This document shows positions 1-8,649 of a stretch of DNA of 14,383 nt, one piece after another. Source of the stretch: Gammaproteobacteria bacterium (GTDB lineage: Bacteria; Pseudomonadota; Gammaproteobacteria; PS1; Pseudothioglobaceae). How positions within the stretch are numbered: position 1 is the stretch's first letter; every line of letters starts with the position of its first letter. Below the pieces are notes generated by a model. The model made no database searches. It had not been told where the DNA came from and worked only from the letters and a program-made list of their open reading frames with translations. The position numbers and the translations under genes are program-made. The DNA is taken from positions 1-14,383 of the forward strand of contig JAJRPY010000058.1 of NCBI GenBank assembly GCA_024280535.1, in the 5' to 3' direction.

Positions 1-889
1 AATCAAGCCTGATGCGCAGCGCGCCCCACTACGAAAACCAAGCTGGATACGCATTAAATACCCAAGTGGCTCCAAAGTTAAGCAGCTAAAAACCACCCTA
101 AGAGACCAGCAATTATTTACCGTATGCGAAGAGGCACAATGCCCCAATTTGGCTGAATGCTTTACGCACGGCACTGCCACTTTTATGATTATGGGTCAAA
201 TCTGCACTAGAAGATGCCCTTTTTGCGATGTTGCCCATGGTAAGCCCAAGGCGTTAGATGCTAATGAGCCTCATCATTTAGCTGAAACCATTAGAAAAAT
301 GCGGCTCAAATATGTGGTCATTACTTCTGTTGACCGTGATGATTTGCGTGATGGCGGTGCTGAGCATTTTAAGCAGTGTATTGACCAAATCAGGCATAGC
401 ACGCCCGCAGTAACCATTGAGATTTTAACACCCGATTTTAGAGGTCGGATTGACCCAGCACTAAGCGTATTTAAATCTTGCCCGCCTGACGTGTTTAACC
501 ACAATTTAGAAACCGTGCCAAGCTTGTATCCAAGCGTTCGCCCTGGTGCCAGTTATGAACACTCACTAACACTATTAAAAGCCTTCAAGCATCAACACCC
601 ACAAGTAATTACCAAATCAGGGTTGATGCTCGGTGTTGGCGAAACCACTAAACAAGTAATTGATGTGCTTAAAGATTTACGCGCGCATCAGGTTGATATG
701 CTAACCTTGGGTCAATACCTACAACCAAGCAAGCATCATCTAGCGGTTGAGGCCTATATTCACCCAGATCAATTTACACACTACAAACAAATTGCCCTTG
801 ACCTAGGCTTTACTCAAGTGGCCAGTGGCCCCATGGTTAGGTCGTCTTATCATGCTGATCTTCAAGCGGCTGGGGAGTCTGTTGGATAA
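1..889 (+). CDS. lipA: Lipoyl synthase LipA, 5'-truncated by window edge
   Basis: LipA is a radical SAM enzyme that inserts two sulfur atoms into octanoyl groups bound to lipoyl-domain proteins, the last step of lipoate synthesis in the cytosol. The reading frame is open from base 2, giving 295 codons to the TAA at 887-889. Compared with the roughly 321-residue E. coli protein, only about 25 N-terminal residues are missing. The auxiliary-cluster cysteines are seen in [14 protein letters not shown] (Cys codons at 125, 140, 158). The radical SAM motif is CTRRCPFC (Cys codons at 203, 215, 224). Other family signatures are [53 protein letters not shown] and, near the C-terminus, [13 protein letters not shown] at 149 could be mistaken for a start, but conserved LipA sequence continues upstream of it. 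lipB often lies next to lipA, but the upstream side is outside the window. Confidence 0.97.
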   Translation, partial: IKPDAQRAPLRKPSWIRIKYPSGSKVKQLKTTLRDQQLFTVCEEAQCPNLAECFTHGTATFMIMGQICTRRCPFCDVAHGKPKALDANEPHHLAETIRKMRLKYVVITSVDRDDLRDGGAEHFKQCIDQIRHSTPAVTIEILTPDFRGRIDPALSVFKSCPPDVFNHNLETVPSLYPSVRPGASYEHSLTLLKAFKHQHPQVITKSGLMLGVGETTKQVIDVLKDLRAHQVDMLTLGQYLQPSKHHLAVEAYIHPDQFTHYKQIALDLGFTQVASGPMVRSSYHADLQAAGESVG

Positions 890-910
890 TCTTTTATTCT
901 AATATTAGGC

Positions 911-945
911 AAAAAAAATACCGATTATAAGTCGGTATTTTTTTT
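911..945. terminator. Bidirectional hairpin terminator between lipA and the RND operon
   Basis: TACCGA (919-924) pairs with TCGGTA (932-937) around a 7-nt loop. The stem is flanked by an A-tract (911-918) and a T-tract (938-945), which extend the pairing and give a U-run on either strand. It lies between two convergent genes (lipA ends at 889, the RND pump ends at 979), so it can serve both. Confidence 0.88.
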
Positions 946-978
946 AGTTAATTTTTACACAAACGCTTTATTGTTGCA

Positions 979-3900
979 CTAGAGATCGTTTTTATCTTCT
1001 TTCTTTAATAAACTATTGGTATCAATCTTATCTACTTCCGTTGTTTCTTTCACTTCTACCTCATCAGTTTGCTGAGTTTTTTTGGATAATACCGCTTTAA
1101 TCCAATTTTTAGGCTCGGCTTTATGCTCATCATGAGACTTACCCTCTTTGTTAATATTGTATTTTTCATCAACATTGGTATCACCTGGCAACAACCCCAT
1201 GTTAACGGCAATATTACGGCAAGACTCCTCACCGGCAGATAAGGTACCTAATGGAATAACGATTAAGGTTAGCACTGTTGATACCAGCACGCCAAATAAT
1301 AACGAAATAGCCATCCCTTGGAAAATTGGATCTAACAAAATAACACTGGCACCGCCCACCAAGGCAAATGCGGTAATCATAATTGGCCTGGTACGGGATG
1401 CGCAAGAATTGATCACGGCGTCAAAAAATGGCACACCTTTGGCGTATTCTTGCACGGTAAAATCCACCAATAAAATAGAATTTCGAACAATAATACCCGC
1501 CAAAGCAATCCAGCCAATCATAGAAGTGGCAGTAAATTCTGCACCCAGTAGCCAGTGACCTGGAATAATGCCCAATAAAGTGAGTGGGATAGGCGCCATA
1601 ATCACAGCAGGAATGATAAAGTTACCAAACTGCCAAACCACCAACATATAAATAACAACCAGTGCCACACCAAAGGCAGTACCCATATCGCGGAATGTTT
1701 CATAGGTTACCGTCCACTCGCCACCCCATTCAAAGCCTGGGATGTTTTGATTAGCCGGTGGGCCTAAATATTCACCTTGGAGTTGGGTGCCGTCCAAGGT
1801 TTGATAGTCTAATAATAAATCATCCACTGCAAACATAGCATAAATTGGCGCACTCAACCGACCGACCGGCTCGCCCAATACATATTCAATATCAACCAAA
1901 TCTTTGTGATAAATTAAGTCGTCTTGTTGTTTGTAACTAAACGAGCCCAATTCAGAGATAGGAATCATACCGCCGTGCTGCGAAGGCACTGGCAGTTGGG
2001 TTAAATATGACAATTGCGAACGCTTGGTTAATGGCACTTGCAAGCAAATTCGTGATGGTTCTAGTGCATTTTTAAGGCGAATAGTGCCAACATTAAAACT
2101 GCTCATTGCCATGGCTAATGTCTCTTTAATGGTCATTACACTAACGCCAAATCTGGATGCTTTGGTGGTATCAACCTGAAAATCAATTACTGGATATTCA
2201 TCACGCATTAAATTATCAATATCTGCCATAGTGCCTGATTCGATAAATAATTCGGTTAAATCATTGGCCAATTGACGACGCGTTTGTTTATCTGGGCCAT
2301 ACACTTCTGCCACCACTGGGCGTAATACCGGCGGGCCAGGTGGCATCTCTACCACGGCATAATTAGCCCCTGCCTCTTCAGCAATGGTTTTGACTAATTG
2401 ACGCGCCTCAAGTGCGATTTCATGGCTTGAACGAGAACGGTCTGATTTATCAACCAATTGAATTTGCAACTCGCCTATTGAGGACGACTGGCGTAAATAC
2501 GAATGACGCACCAGGCCATTAAAATCAAATGGCTTGGCCGTGCCTGAATAAGTTTGAATATCAATCACTTCTGGCATATTGCGTAATACTTGCGCCATTA
2601 AATGTAGCGTTGATGCAGTATTTGATAGGGCGGTGCCATCAGGCATATCCAGCACAATGCCAAATTCAGATTTATTATCCAATGGCAACATTTTAACGGG
2701 GACGGCCGTGGTATAAAACATTGATATCGCCATAAAAAATACCAGTACCAAACCTAATAAAAATCCCCATCCGTAGGCTGGTTTATTAAACAAAGTAGAA
2801 ATGGTGTTACGGTAAAAATTAGACAGCACTCTAGCTTCTTTTTCTTCTCTTTCGTGCATTTTGTGCAATACATTAATCGGTGGCACAAATTTCATAATAA
2901 AATACGGAGTGAACACAAAGGCAGCAAATAATGAAAACATCATTGCCACTGAGCCTAATACAGGAATGGGTGCCATATACGGACCCATCATACCGCTAAC
3001 TGCTGCCATCGGCACCAGCGCTGCCACCACAGTAAAGGTAGCCAAAATAGTTGGATTGCCAACCTCACGCACCGCATCAATAGCGGTTCTAATGGTAATT
3101 TTATTGTCTATCAGCCAGCGCCTATAAATATTTTCGGTGACCACAATGGCATCATCAACCAAAATACCAATGGAGAAAATCAAGGCAAACAAACTGACTC
3201 GGTCAATAGTCATACCCAAAATCCACGCTGAGAATATTGTCATTAATAAGACAACCGGAATAACCAGCGTTACCACAAGTGCAGGACGCCAGCCCAATGC
3301 AAACCAAACCAACAAAGTGACCGCACCCGTAGCAATAAATAATTTTTTAATTAAGGCGTTGACCTTGTCTTTGGCTGATTTTCCATAGTTTCTGGTCACG
3401 GCTATTTCCACATTATCTGGAATAAGTCGGCCTTTTAATTCTGCCACTTTGGCTAGAATATTATCAGCCACCTCTACTCCATTGGTGCCGAATTTTTTGG
3501 CAATGGCAATGGTAACCGCCTGTTCGGCAGTGGCTTTTTTGCCTGATTTATTAGCCTTGCCAGTGTAATAATTGACCATACGCTCGGTTTCTTCTGGGGC
3601 ATAATACACATCAGCCACATCTCGAACATAAATCGGCTTGCCTTCATGAACTGCTACAACTAAATTTTCAATGTCTTCCACTTTGCTGAAAAAATCACCC
3701 GCATAGACTTCCATTTGGTAGCCGTTTAACTCTATATTGCCCGTATGCTCTCGCACATTTGCACTATTGATAGTCTTGGCAATTTGCTGAATTGACACAC
3801 CATAGCCTGCCAATCGACCTGGATAAACATCAATATGGAAAATTTCTTTACGACCACCGACAATAAAACCATTATTGGTGTCTTTAACTTTTTCTAATTG

Positions 3901-4437
3901 CTGAATAAGCTCTAAACCCAATGAGCGCAACTGCCCGTCATCTAAAGATTTTGACCATAATGTTAAGTTGATAATGGGTACGTCGTCAATTTCTTTGGGT
4001 TTGATTAAGGGCTGCCTCACACCAGGGGGCATAAAATCAAGATTGGCCAGCATTTTATCGCGCACTTTGATAATCGAGGCATTCATATCCTGACCCACAT
4101 CAAACTCTACCGTGATAATTCCTTGGCTTTTATCACTAACTGAATAGACATGTTTTACGCCTAAAATATTGGACATTAAACGCTCAAGTGGCTTAACCAC
4201 AATATTAGCAACTTCTTCGGAAGAGGCACCAGGATATTCGACAAACAAATCAATTAAAGGCACTGATATTTGCGGGTCTTCTTGTCTAGGAGTGGAGATA
4301 AGGCCAATAATACCAGCGCCCAGCATGGCAAAAAAGATGATAATCGATAGCGGAGAGGTGATAAAGGCTTTGGTAAGCTTGCCAGCTATGCCCAAATCTA
4401 CTTCATCGTTCGTTGTTGTCTGATTATTTGACATCAT
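979..4437 (-). CDS. RND-family efflux pump, inner-membrane permease (AcrB/HAE1-like)
   Basis: 1152 residues. RND permeases are trimeric proton-driven antiporters that hand substrates to a periplasmic adaptor and an outer-membrane channel. The order is typical: TM1 (about 30-48), a porter domain beginning VPLIDLFVEYPGASSEEV, TM2-6 (about 365-520) with the proton-relay motif GILVDDAIVVTEN (Asp428/Asp429), TM7 (about 558-575), a second porter domain, then TM8-12 (about 917-1066). The TM10 segment reads GIIVRNSILLVDF, with Arg985 where AcrB has a Lys. After TM12 there is a charged, Lys/Glu/Asp-rich tail of about 85 residues, so the protein is about 100 residues longer than AcrB. Two ATGs are adjacent (4437 and 4434); AGG lies 5 nt before the first, and either could be used. 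It follows the adaptor gene by 7 bp and is almost certainly cotranscribed with it. Substrate is unknown; the sequence does not separate drug from metabolite export. Confidence 0.93.
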   Translation of the reverse strand: MMSNNQTTTNDEVDLGIAGKLTKAFITSPLSIIIFFAMLGAGIIGLISTPRQEDPQISVPLIDLFVEYPGASSEEVANIVVKPLERLMSNILGVKHVYSVSDKSQGIITVEFDVGQDMNASIIKVRDKMLANLDFMPPGVRQPLIKPKEIDDVPIINLTLWSKSLDDGQLRSLGLELIQQLEKVKDTNNGFIVGGRKEIFHIDVYPGRLAGYGVSIQQIAKTINSANVREHTGNIELNGYQMEVYAGDFFSKVEDIENLVVAVHEGKPIYVRDVADVYYAPEETERMVNYYTGKANKSGKKATAEQAVTIAIAKKFGTNGVEVADNILAKVAELKGRLIPDNVEIAVTRNYGKSAKDKVNALIKKLFIATGAVTLLVWFALGWRPALVVTLVIPVVLLMTIFSAWILGMTIDRVSLFALIFSIGILVDDAIVVTENIYRRWLIDNKITIRTAIDAVREVGNPTILATFTVVAALVPMAAVSGMMGPYMAPIPVLGSVAMMFSLFAAFVFTPYFIMKFVPPINVLHKMHEREEKEARVLSNFYRNTISTLFNKPAYGWGFLLGLVLVFFMAISMFYTTAVPVKMLPLDNKSEFGIVLDMPDGTALSNTASTLHLMAQVLRNMPEVIDIQTYSGTAKPFDFNGLVRHSYLRQSSSIGELQIQLVDKSDRSRSSHEIALEARQLVKTIAEEAGANYAVVEMPPGPPVLRPVVAEVYGPDKQTRRQLANDLTELFIESGTMADIDNLMRDEYPVIDFQVDTTKASRFGVSVMTIKETLAMAMSSFNVGTIRLKNALEPSRICLQVPLTKRSQLSYLTQLPVPSQHGGMIPISELGSFSYKQQDDLIYHKDLVDIEYVLGEPVGRLSAPIYAMFAVDDLLLDYQTLDGTQLQGEYLGPPANQNIPGFEWGGEWTVTYETFRDMGTAFGVALVVIYMLVVWQFGNFIIPAVIMAPIPLTLLGIIPGHWLLGAEFTATSMIGWIALAGIIVRNSILLVDFTVQEYAKGVPFFDAVINSCASRTRPIMITAFALVGGASVILLDPIFQGMAISLLFGVLVSTVLTLIVIPLGTLSAGEESCRNIAVNMGLLPGDTNVDEKYNINKEGKSHDEHKAEPKNWIKAVLSKKTQQTDEVEVKETTEVDKIDTNSLLKKEDKNDL

Positions 4438-4444
4438 TAACCTA

Positions 4445-5587
4445 TTAAATATTCATACCAGAAACCATCAGAATATTTGGATTGGCAACAATTTTTTCAC
4501 CAATTTTTAATCCTGATAAAACACTTTTTTTATTATGCCCTACTTGTTCGCCTAAGCGAATAAAGCGCAACTCGGTTTTGTTGGTTGATGGGTTGATCAC
4601 AAAAACACTGGGTAATGAGGAACGCCACATAATGGCAGATTTTGGCACGATTGGTGTTAAGATGCCTGAATCTGTTTCAAAAATTTCAACCTCAGCGTAC
4701 GCACCCGGCAACACTGGCACATTTTCCGGCAAGTCAAACTTAACCTTAACACTGTGTCTGGTGTTATCGGCAATTGGATAAATTTGTGCCAATTTTGCTT
4801 TCACGACAACATTGGCAATGTCCAGTTTGATACGATAATTTGCATTAAGTTTTAAACTTCTGACCAATCTTGATGGGGTATTTACCTCAACTTGAAGATC
4901 TTTGATATTGGCAAATTTCAGCAATAATTGACCCGGTTGGACAATATCACCGACGTTAATTGACTTGGCAGTAATAACCCCATCAAACGGCGCTCTAATA
5001 TTGGCATCTTTAAGACGGGATTCAATTTGTTTTAAATGATTTTCAGCTTGAGTGAGCTTGTTTTTGGCCTGCTGGTAAGAGGTGTATCTGGAGGTTCTAT
5101 TGGCAAATTTATCAAAATCGGGGTTGCCCTGTCCGCTTATTTTTAACATAGGGTCGGTGAACATCGAAAACATACCCGGCACACTACCAAACATACCGCC
5201 ACTATTTGGCGAGACAATGGATTGTGAATATTGCACGCCCGCATTTCTAAGCGCTTCGTTGGCAGAGGCAATTTCAGCATAGGCCGAATCGCGCTGCGCC
5301 TGAATGGAGTCTTGCTCTAAGGTGACCAAAATTGAGCCTTTTTTGAACACATCGCCTTCTCGACCGCTAACCGTCAACACATCACCTGCAACTTGTGCTG
5401 ATAAATTAACCTGTGATGAGGTGACCACCGCACCCCCTAACAAAGCCCTTTTGTCCAAAGACATACCAGTAATCGTTTGAATATCATAAACCGATTCAAA
5501 GTTACCTGTATTTGGGGTGAAGGCTTGTGCTGGCACCGACAATACGAGTAAAGTGAATGCGACCAAAGGGGTGATTATTGAACTCAT
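4445..5587 (-). CDS. RND efflux periplasmic adaptor (HlyD/AcrA/MFP family)
   Basis: 380 residues. This adaptor should bridge the downstream RND permease to an outer-membrane channel. The N-terminus is a signal peptide, with a hydrophobic core and cleavage probably after VPAQA (residue 22). No lipobox cysteine is visible, so it is probably not a lipoprotein. A lipoyl half-motif follows (about 58-92, SAQVAGDVLTVSGREGDVFKKG), then a helical hairpin (about 95-195), then the second lipoyl half (NIRAPFDGVITAKSINVGD, 196-214). The beta-barrel and membrane-proximal domains run to the end (LPGAYAEVEIF, VPKSAIM, GLKIGEKIVANP). An unusual Gly/Met/Phe-rich stretch (about 126-165) interrupts the hairpin. 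The ATG at 5587 has AGGT 5 nt upstream (5593-5596). It is first in the two-gene operon, and no TolC-like gene is adjacent. Confidence 0.92.
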   Translation of the reverse strand: MSSIITPLVAFTLLVLSVPAQAFTPNTGNFESVYDIQTITGMSLDKRALLGGAVVTSSQVNLSAQVAGDVLTVSGREGDVFKKGSILVTLEQDSIQAQRDSAYAEIASANEALRNAGVQYSQSIVSPNSGGMFGSVPGMFSMFTDPMLKISGQGNPDFDKFANRTSRYTSYQQAKNKLTQAENHLKQIESRLKDANIRAPFDGVITAKSINVGDIVQPGQLLLKFANIKDLQVEVNTPSRLVRSLKLNANYRIKLDIANVVVKAKLAQIYPIADNTRHSVKVKFDLPENVPVLPGAYAEVEIFETDSGILTPIVPKSAIMWRSSLPSVFVINPSTNKTELRFIRLGEQVGHNKKSVLSGLKIGEKIVANPNILMVSGMNI

Positions 5588-5726
5588 AATTGACCTGCTT
5601 TTTGATAATTAATGAAAATTTTCCTAATCGTCATTTTATATGATTCATTTTTTTTATGTTTACTATTTGATTGAAATAAACAACTGGATTGATGAATTAT
5701 TATCAGTTTCTAGGAGCAACTGTTAC

Positions 5727-5732
5727 TATAAT
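5727..5732 (+). promoter_or_regulatory. Candidate -10 element for the pdxA operon
   Basis: A perfect TATAAT lies 28 bp before the pdxA ATG in the divergent intergenic region shared with the RND adaptor. It would give a 5' leader of about 20 nt. No good -35 hexamer is found 16-18 bp upstream, so the call rests on the -10 match and its position. On the opposite strand a TATAAA (bases 5635-5640) could serve the adaptor gene, with an even weaker -35. Confidence 0.45.
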
Positions 5733-5760
5733 ATAAGCCTCATTCACTTATGATAGATTA

Positions 5761-6723
5761 ATGGCAATTGCATTCACCCCCGGAGAACCTGCTGGAATTG
5801 GCCCTGATTTAGCGGTTATTTATGCACAAAAAAAATCAGACAAAGATTTGCTGGTTTTTGCCGATGCTGATGTGTTGCTGGCACGGGCAAAATTACTCAA
5901 ATTACCACTCAAAATTCTTGAATCTGACCAAGCCTATGCAGCCGGCCAGCTTTGCGTCCATCCTGTTAAAGTCAATGATAGTGTTATTGCTGGCAATTTG
6001 AACAGTAACAACGCCCAATATGTATTAAACACCCTAGACCTCGCCACCCAGCATTGCTTAAACAATCAGTGTGATGCCTTGGTGACTGGCCCAATCCATA
6101 AAGGCATTATCAATACCATTCATTCAGGCTTTAGTGGGCATACTGAATATCTGGCCAACTTGTCAAAAGTGGATAAAACGGTGATGATGCTTGCTACTAA
6201 TGGGCTTCGAGTAGCACTAGCGACAACACATCTGCCTTTATCTGAGGTAGCAGCAAATATCACCACTAATGCACTTGAAAAAACCCTGCGCATTATTCAT
6301 CATTCGCTTATGGCTTATGGTATTAATAATCCTCATATTGTGGTTTGTGGGCTTAATCCTCATGCGGGAGAGGATGGCTGTTTGGGCAGAGAAGAGATTG
6401 AGATCATCAATCCTTTAATTGCCAAACTAAACAAGCAGGCATTTAACCTAACGGGCAGTGTGCCAGCTGATACTGCCTTTACTGTAGATGCCCTACAAGG
6501 GGTTGATTGCGTGTTAAGTATGTATCACGACCAAGGCCTGCCCGTCTTAAAAACATTGGGTTTTAAACAGGCCGTTAATATAACGCTAGGACTGCCCTTT
6601 ATTCGAACATCAGTCGATCATGGCACTGCCCTATCACTGGCAGGCACTGGCAATATCAGCTTAGGCAGTCTGCATACTGCGCTAGACTATGCCCAACATT
6701 TCATTCATCAAAAAATTATTTGA
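5761..6723 (+). CDS. pdxA: 4-hydroxythreonine-4-phosphate dehydrogenase PdxA
   Basis: 320 residues, close to the usual PdxA length. It oxidises 4-phosphohydroxy-L-threonine with NAD(P)+; the product decarboxylates to 3-amino-2-oxopropyl phosphate, which PdxJ uses in the DXP-dependent route to pyridoxal phosphate. Signatures in order are TPGEPAGIGPDL (6-17), VTGPIHKG (108-115), FSGHTEYLA (124-132), GLNPHAGEDG (197-206), GSVPADTAF (232-240), SMYHDQGLPVLK (253-264) and TSVDHGTALSLAGTG (283-297). The divalent-metal histidines expected from E. coli PdxA are present as His157, His201 and His256. No strong Shine-Dalgarno precedes the ATG at 5761. It is first in a pdxA-ksgA-apaG-apaH operon, 6 bp before ksgA. 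In E. coli surA stands just upstream; here that place is taken by the divergent RND adaptor. Confidence 0.97.
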   Translation: MAIAFTPGEPAGIGPDLAVIYAQKKSDKDLLVFADADVLLARAKLLKLPLKILESDQAYAAGQLCVHPVKVNDSVIAGNLNSNNAQYVLNTLDLATQHCLNNQCDALVTGPIHKGIINTIHSGFSGHTEYLANLSKVDKTVMMLATNGLRVALATTHLPLSEVAANITTNALEKTLRIIHHSLMAYGINNPHIVVCGLNPHAGEDGCLGREEIEIINPLIAKLNKQAFNLTGSVPADTAFTVDALQGVDCVLSMYHDQGLPVLKTLGFKQAVNITLGLPFIRTSVDHGTALSLAGTGNISLGSLHTALDYAQHFIHQKII

Positions 6724-6729
6724 CCTGCT

Positions 6730-7497
6730 ATGATAACCCCTACAAAACACAAGGCACGCAAACGCTTCGGTCAAAACTTCCTGACTGATCAAACCATCAT
6801 CGATAAAATTATTACCACCATCGCACCAAAACAAACTGACAACTTACTTGAAATTGGCCCGGGTCAAGGAGCGCTGACATTGCCCCTACTAGAGCGCGTT
6901 GATCAACTATCTGCGATTGAAATTGACCGAGATTTAATTAAATTATTAACCGCCTACAACAAGCCAAATCTTATCATTCATCAGGGGGATGCGCTGAGTT
7001 TTGATTTGGCTCAATTTAACCCGCCGATTAGAGTGGTGGGCAATCTGCCTTACAACATCTCTTCGCCTATTCTGTTTCACTTGCTCAACCATCGAGATAA
7101 AATCATTGATATGACTTTTATGCTACAAAAAGAAGTAGCTGAACGAATGTCTGCTGCACATGGCTCCAAAATTTATGGTCGATTAAGCGTGATGATGCAA
7201 GCGTTTTTTAAGGTTGAATTAATCTTTATCGTGCCACCAGAATCTTTTGATCCAGCCCCAAAAGTGGATTCTGCCATCATTTATCTAACCCCACTCAAGG
7301 TTTGCAAAGTCGGCAATATCGCCTATTTTGAACAAGTGGTCAAAGCTGCCTTTGCCCATCGCCGAAAAACACTACGCAATTGCTTAAAATCTTTATTAAC
7401 CCAAGAACACACCCAAATTAACCTATCACAACGAGCCGAAATGCTTGATATTGACACCTTTATCACCCTAGCCAAAGATTATGAAAAACAACATTAA
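6730..7497 (+). CDS. ksgA: 16S rRNA dimethyladenosine transferase KsgA/RsmA
   Basis: 255 residues. It dimethylates two adjacent adenosines in helix 45 near the 3' end of 16S rRNA (A1518/A1519 in E. coli numbering), using SAM, as a late check on 30S assembly. The sequence opens with KARKRFGQNFLTD (8-20). Methyltransferase motif I is EIGPGQGALT (41-50), motif II includes IEID (63-66), and the catalytic motif IV is NLPYNI (105-110). Further family blocks are LQKEVAERM (132-140), YGRLSVMMQAFF (149-160), PPESFDPAPKVDSA (169-182) and AFAHRRKTLRNCLK (207-220). The ATG is 6 bp after the pdxA stop and has no clear Shine-Dalgarno, so translation is probably coupled. Its last 17 bp overlap the start of apaG in another frame. 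Confidence 0.98.
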   Translation: MITPTKHKARKRFGQNFLTDQTIIDKIITTIAPKQTDNLLEIGPGQGALTLPLLERVDQLSAIEIDRDLIKLLTAYNKPNLIIHQGDALSFDLAQFNPPIRVVGNLPYNISSPILFHLLNHRDKIIDMTFMLQKEVAERMSAAHGSKIYGRLSVMMQAFFKVELIFIVPPESFDPAPKVDSAIIYLTPLKVCKVGNIAYFEQVVKAAFAHRRKTLRNCLKSLLTQEHTQINLSQRAEMLDIDTFITLAKDYEKQH

Positions 7498-7852
7498 CAT
7501 CGCCGTCAAAGTCAACTTTATTGAACAACAATCACACCCATTTAGCAACCAATATGCGTATGCCTACACCATTACCATCACCAATAACGGCACAATCGGC
7601 GCACAATTACTGACGCGACATTGGCGCATCCAAGACGAAACCGGTCACATAGAAGAAGTTATTGGAGAAGGTGTTGTCGGCCAGCAACCACATATATTAC
7701 CTGGCGAATCCTACCAATATTCTTCCGGCTCAATCATAAAAACCCAAACTGGCACCATGCAAGGCACTTACGGCATGGTCAATGATGAGGGCGATCGCTT
7801 TGAGGTTGAAATTCCAGCCTTTATGTTGAGCGAACCCTATACCCTACACTAA
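7481..7852 (+). CDS. apaG: ApaG domain protein (Co2+/Mg2+ efflux-associated)
   Basis: 123 residues, the normal size for ApaG, a small fibronectin-III-like beta-sandwich protein. Its biochemical role is not settled; the name CorD reflects a cobalt and magnesium phenotype in Salmonella. Family blocks are YAYAYTITITNNG (about 25-37), QLLTRHWRIQDETG (about 42-55), EEVIGEGVVGQQPHILPGE (about 58-76), YQYSSGS (about 78-84) and TGTMQGTYGMVNDEGDRFEVEIPAF (from about 90). The ATG lies inside the ksgA 3' end (17-bp overlap) and the TAA overlaps the apaH ATG by one base (TAATG), so it is tightly coupled on both sides. The order ksgA-apaG-apaH matches E. coli. Confidence 0.95.
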   Translation: MKNNINIAVKVNFIEQQSHPFSNQYAYAYTITITNNGTIGAQLLTRHWRIQDETGHIEEVIGEGVVGQQPHILPGESYQYSSGSIIKTQTGTMQGTYGMVNDEGDRFEVEIPAFMLSEPYTLH

Positions 7853-8649
7853 TGTCCGATTATTTGATTGGCGATATTCAGGGGTGCTACTCTGCCTTGC
7901 AAGCCTTATTAAAAAAACTTCATTTCTCTTGGGATAAAGATCAATTATTTTTTTTAGGCGATGTGGTTAATCGAGGAGACAAATCTTTAGCAACCTTGCG
8001 CTTTATTAAAAATAATTCAGACAATGCTTCGATGCTATTAGGCAACCATGATTTTCATTTATTAGCCTGCGCATTTGGACACATCAAACCCAGCAAAAAA
8101 GATACATTTATTGATATTATTAATGCCCACGACGCGGATCAATTATTAGAATTTTTAGCCTTCCAGCCTTTGTTTATCCAGCATCAGGATGCCCTAATGG
8201 TGCATGCTGGCATACCGCCTAATTGGGATATTGATACACTCACTACACAAGCAAAACAAGTACAAGCACACTTACAATCAGACAATTTAAGTGATTTTTT
8301 AAAAAAAATGTATCACGATAACCCGCATACTTGGCATCCAGATTTAACCGAATTAGACCAATGTCAATACACCATCAATGCCTTAATGCGGATGCGTTTT
8401 TGCAAGGCTAATGGCGAGTTGGAGTTTGCCCATAAACTGAATGTTGACCAAGCACCACAAGGCTTCAAAGCTTGGTTTGAGCATGATAATCGCCTGCTAA
8501 AACAAGCGGATATTTTCTTTGGACATTGGTCCACTTTATCCGCCGTCAATCAGGTGCATATTTACCCTATGGATCATGGCTGTATTTGGGGTGGAAAATT
8601 GAGTGCTATCAGACTAGAAGACAAAAAAATATTTTCTATTGCTTGTTAA
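7852..8649 (+). CDS. apaH: Bis(5'-nucleosyl)-tetraphosphatase, symmetrical (ApaH)
   Basis: 265 residues. It hydrolyses diadenosine tetraphosphate symmetrically to two ADP, and ApaH enzymes have also been linked to removal of Np4 caps from RNA. It belongs to the PPP-type metallophosphatase superfamily. The motif set is complete: GDIQGC (7-12), GDVVNRGD (36-43), GNHD (64-67), HAGIPP (118-123), a later FGHW (223-226) and the C-terminal DHGCIWGGKL (241-250). The metal-coordinating Asp, Asn and His residues of these motifs are all present. It starts in a TAATG overlap with apaG and is the last gene of the pdxA operon. Its stop codon overlaps the stop of convergent dapF, and no terminator hairpin is visible beyond it. 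Confidence 0.97.
   Translation: MSDYLIGDIQGCYSALQALLKKLHFSWDKDQLFFLGDVVNRGDKSLATLRFIKNNSDNASMLLGNHDFHLLACAFGHIKPSKKDTFIDIINAHDADQLLEFLAFQPLFIQHQDALMVHAGIPPNWDIDTLTTQAKQVQAHLQSDNLSDFLKKMYHDNPHTWHPDLTELDQCQYTINALMRMRFCKANGELEFAHKLNVDQAPQGFKAWFEHDNRLLKQADIFFGHWSTLSAVNQVHIYPMDHGCIWGGKLSAIRLEDKKIFSIAC

Noticed and set aside
149..889. Start of lipA at the TTG at 149
   Set aside because: Conserved LipA sequence, including two essential cysteines, lies upstream in the same open frame back to base 2.
1148..1558. 136-codon plus-strand frame inside the RND pump gene
   Set aside because: It is antisense to a well-conserved pump segment and its sequence has no family character; similar antisense frames occur at 2861-3388 and 4169-4423.
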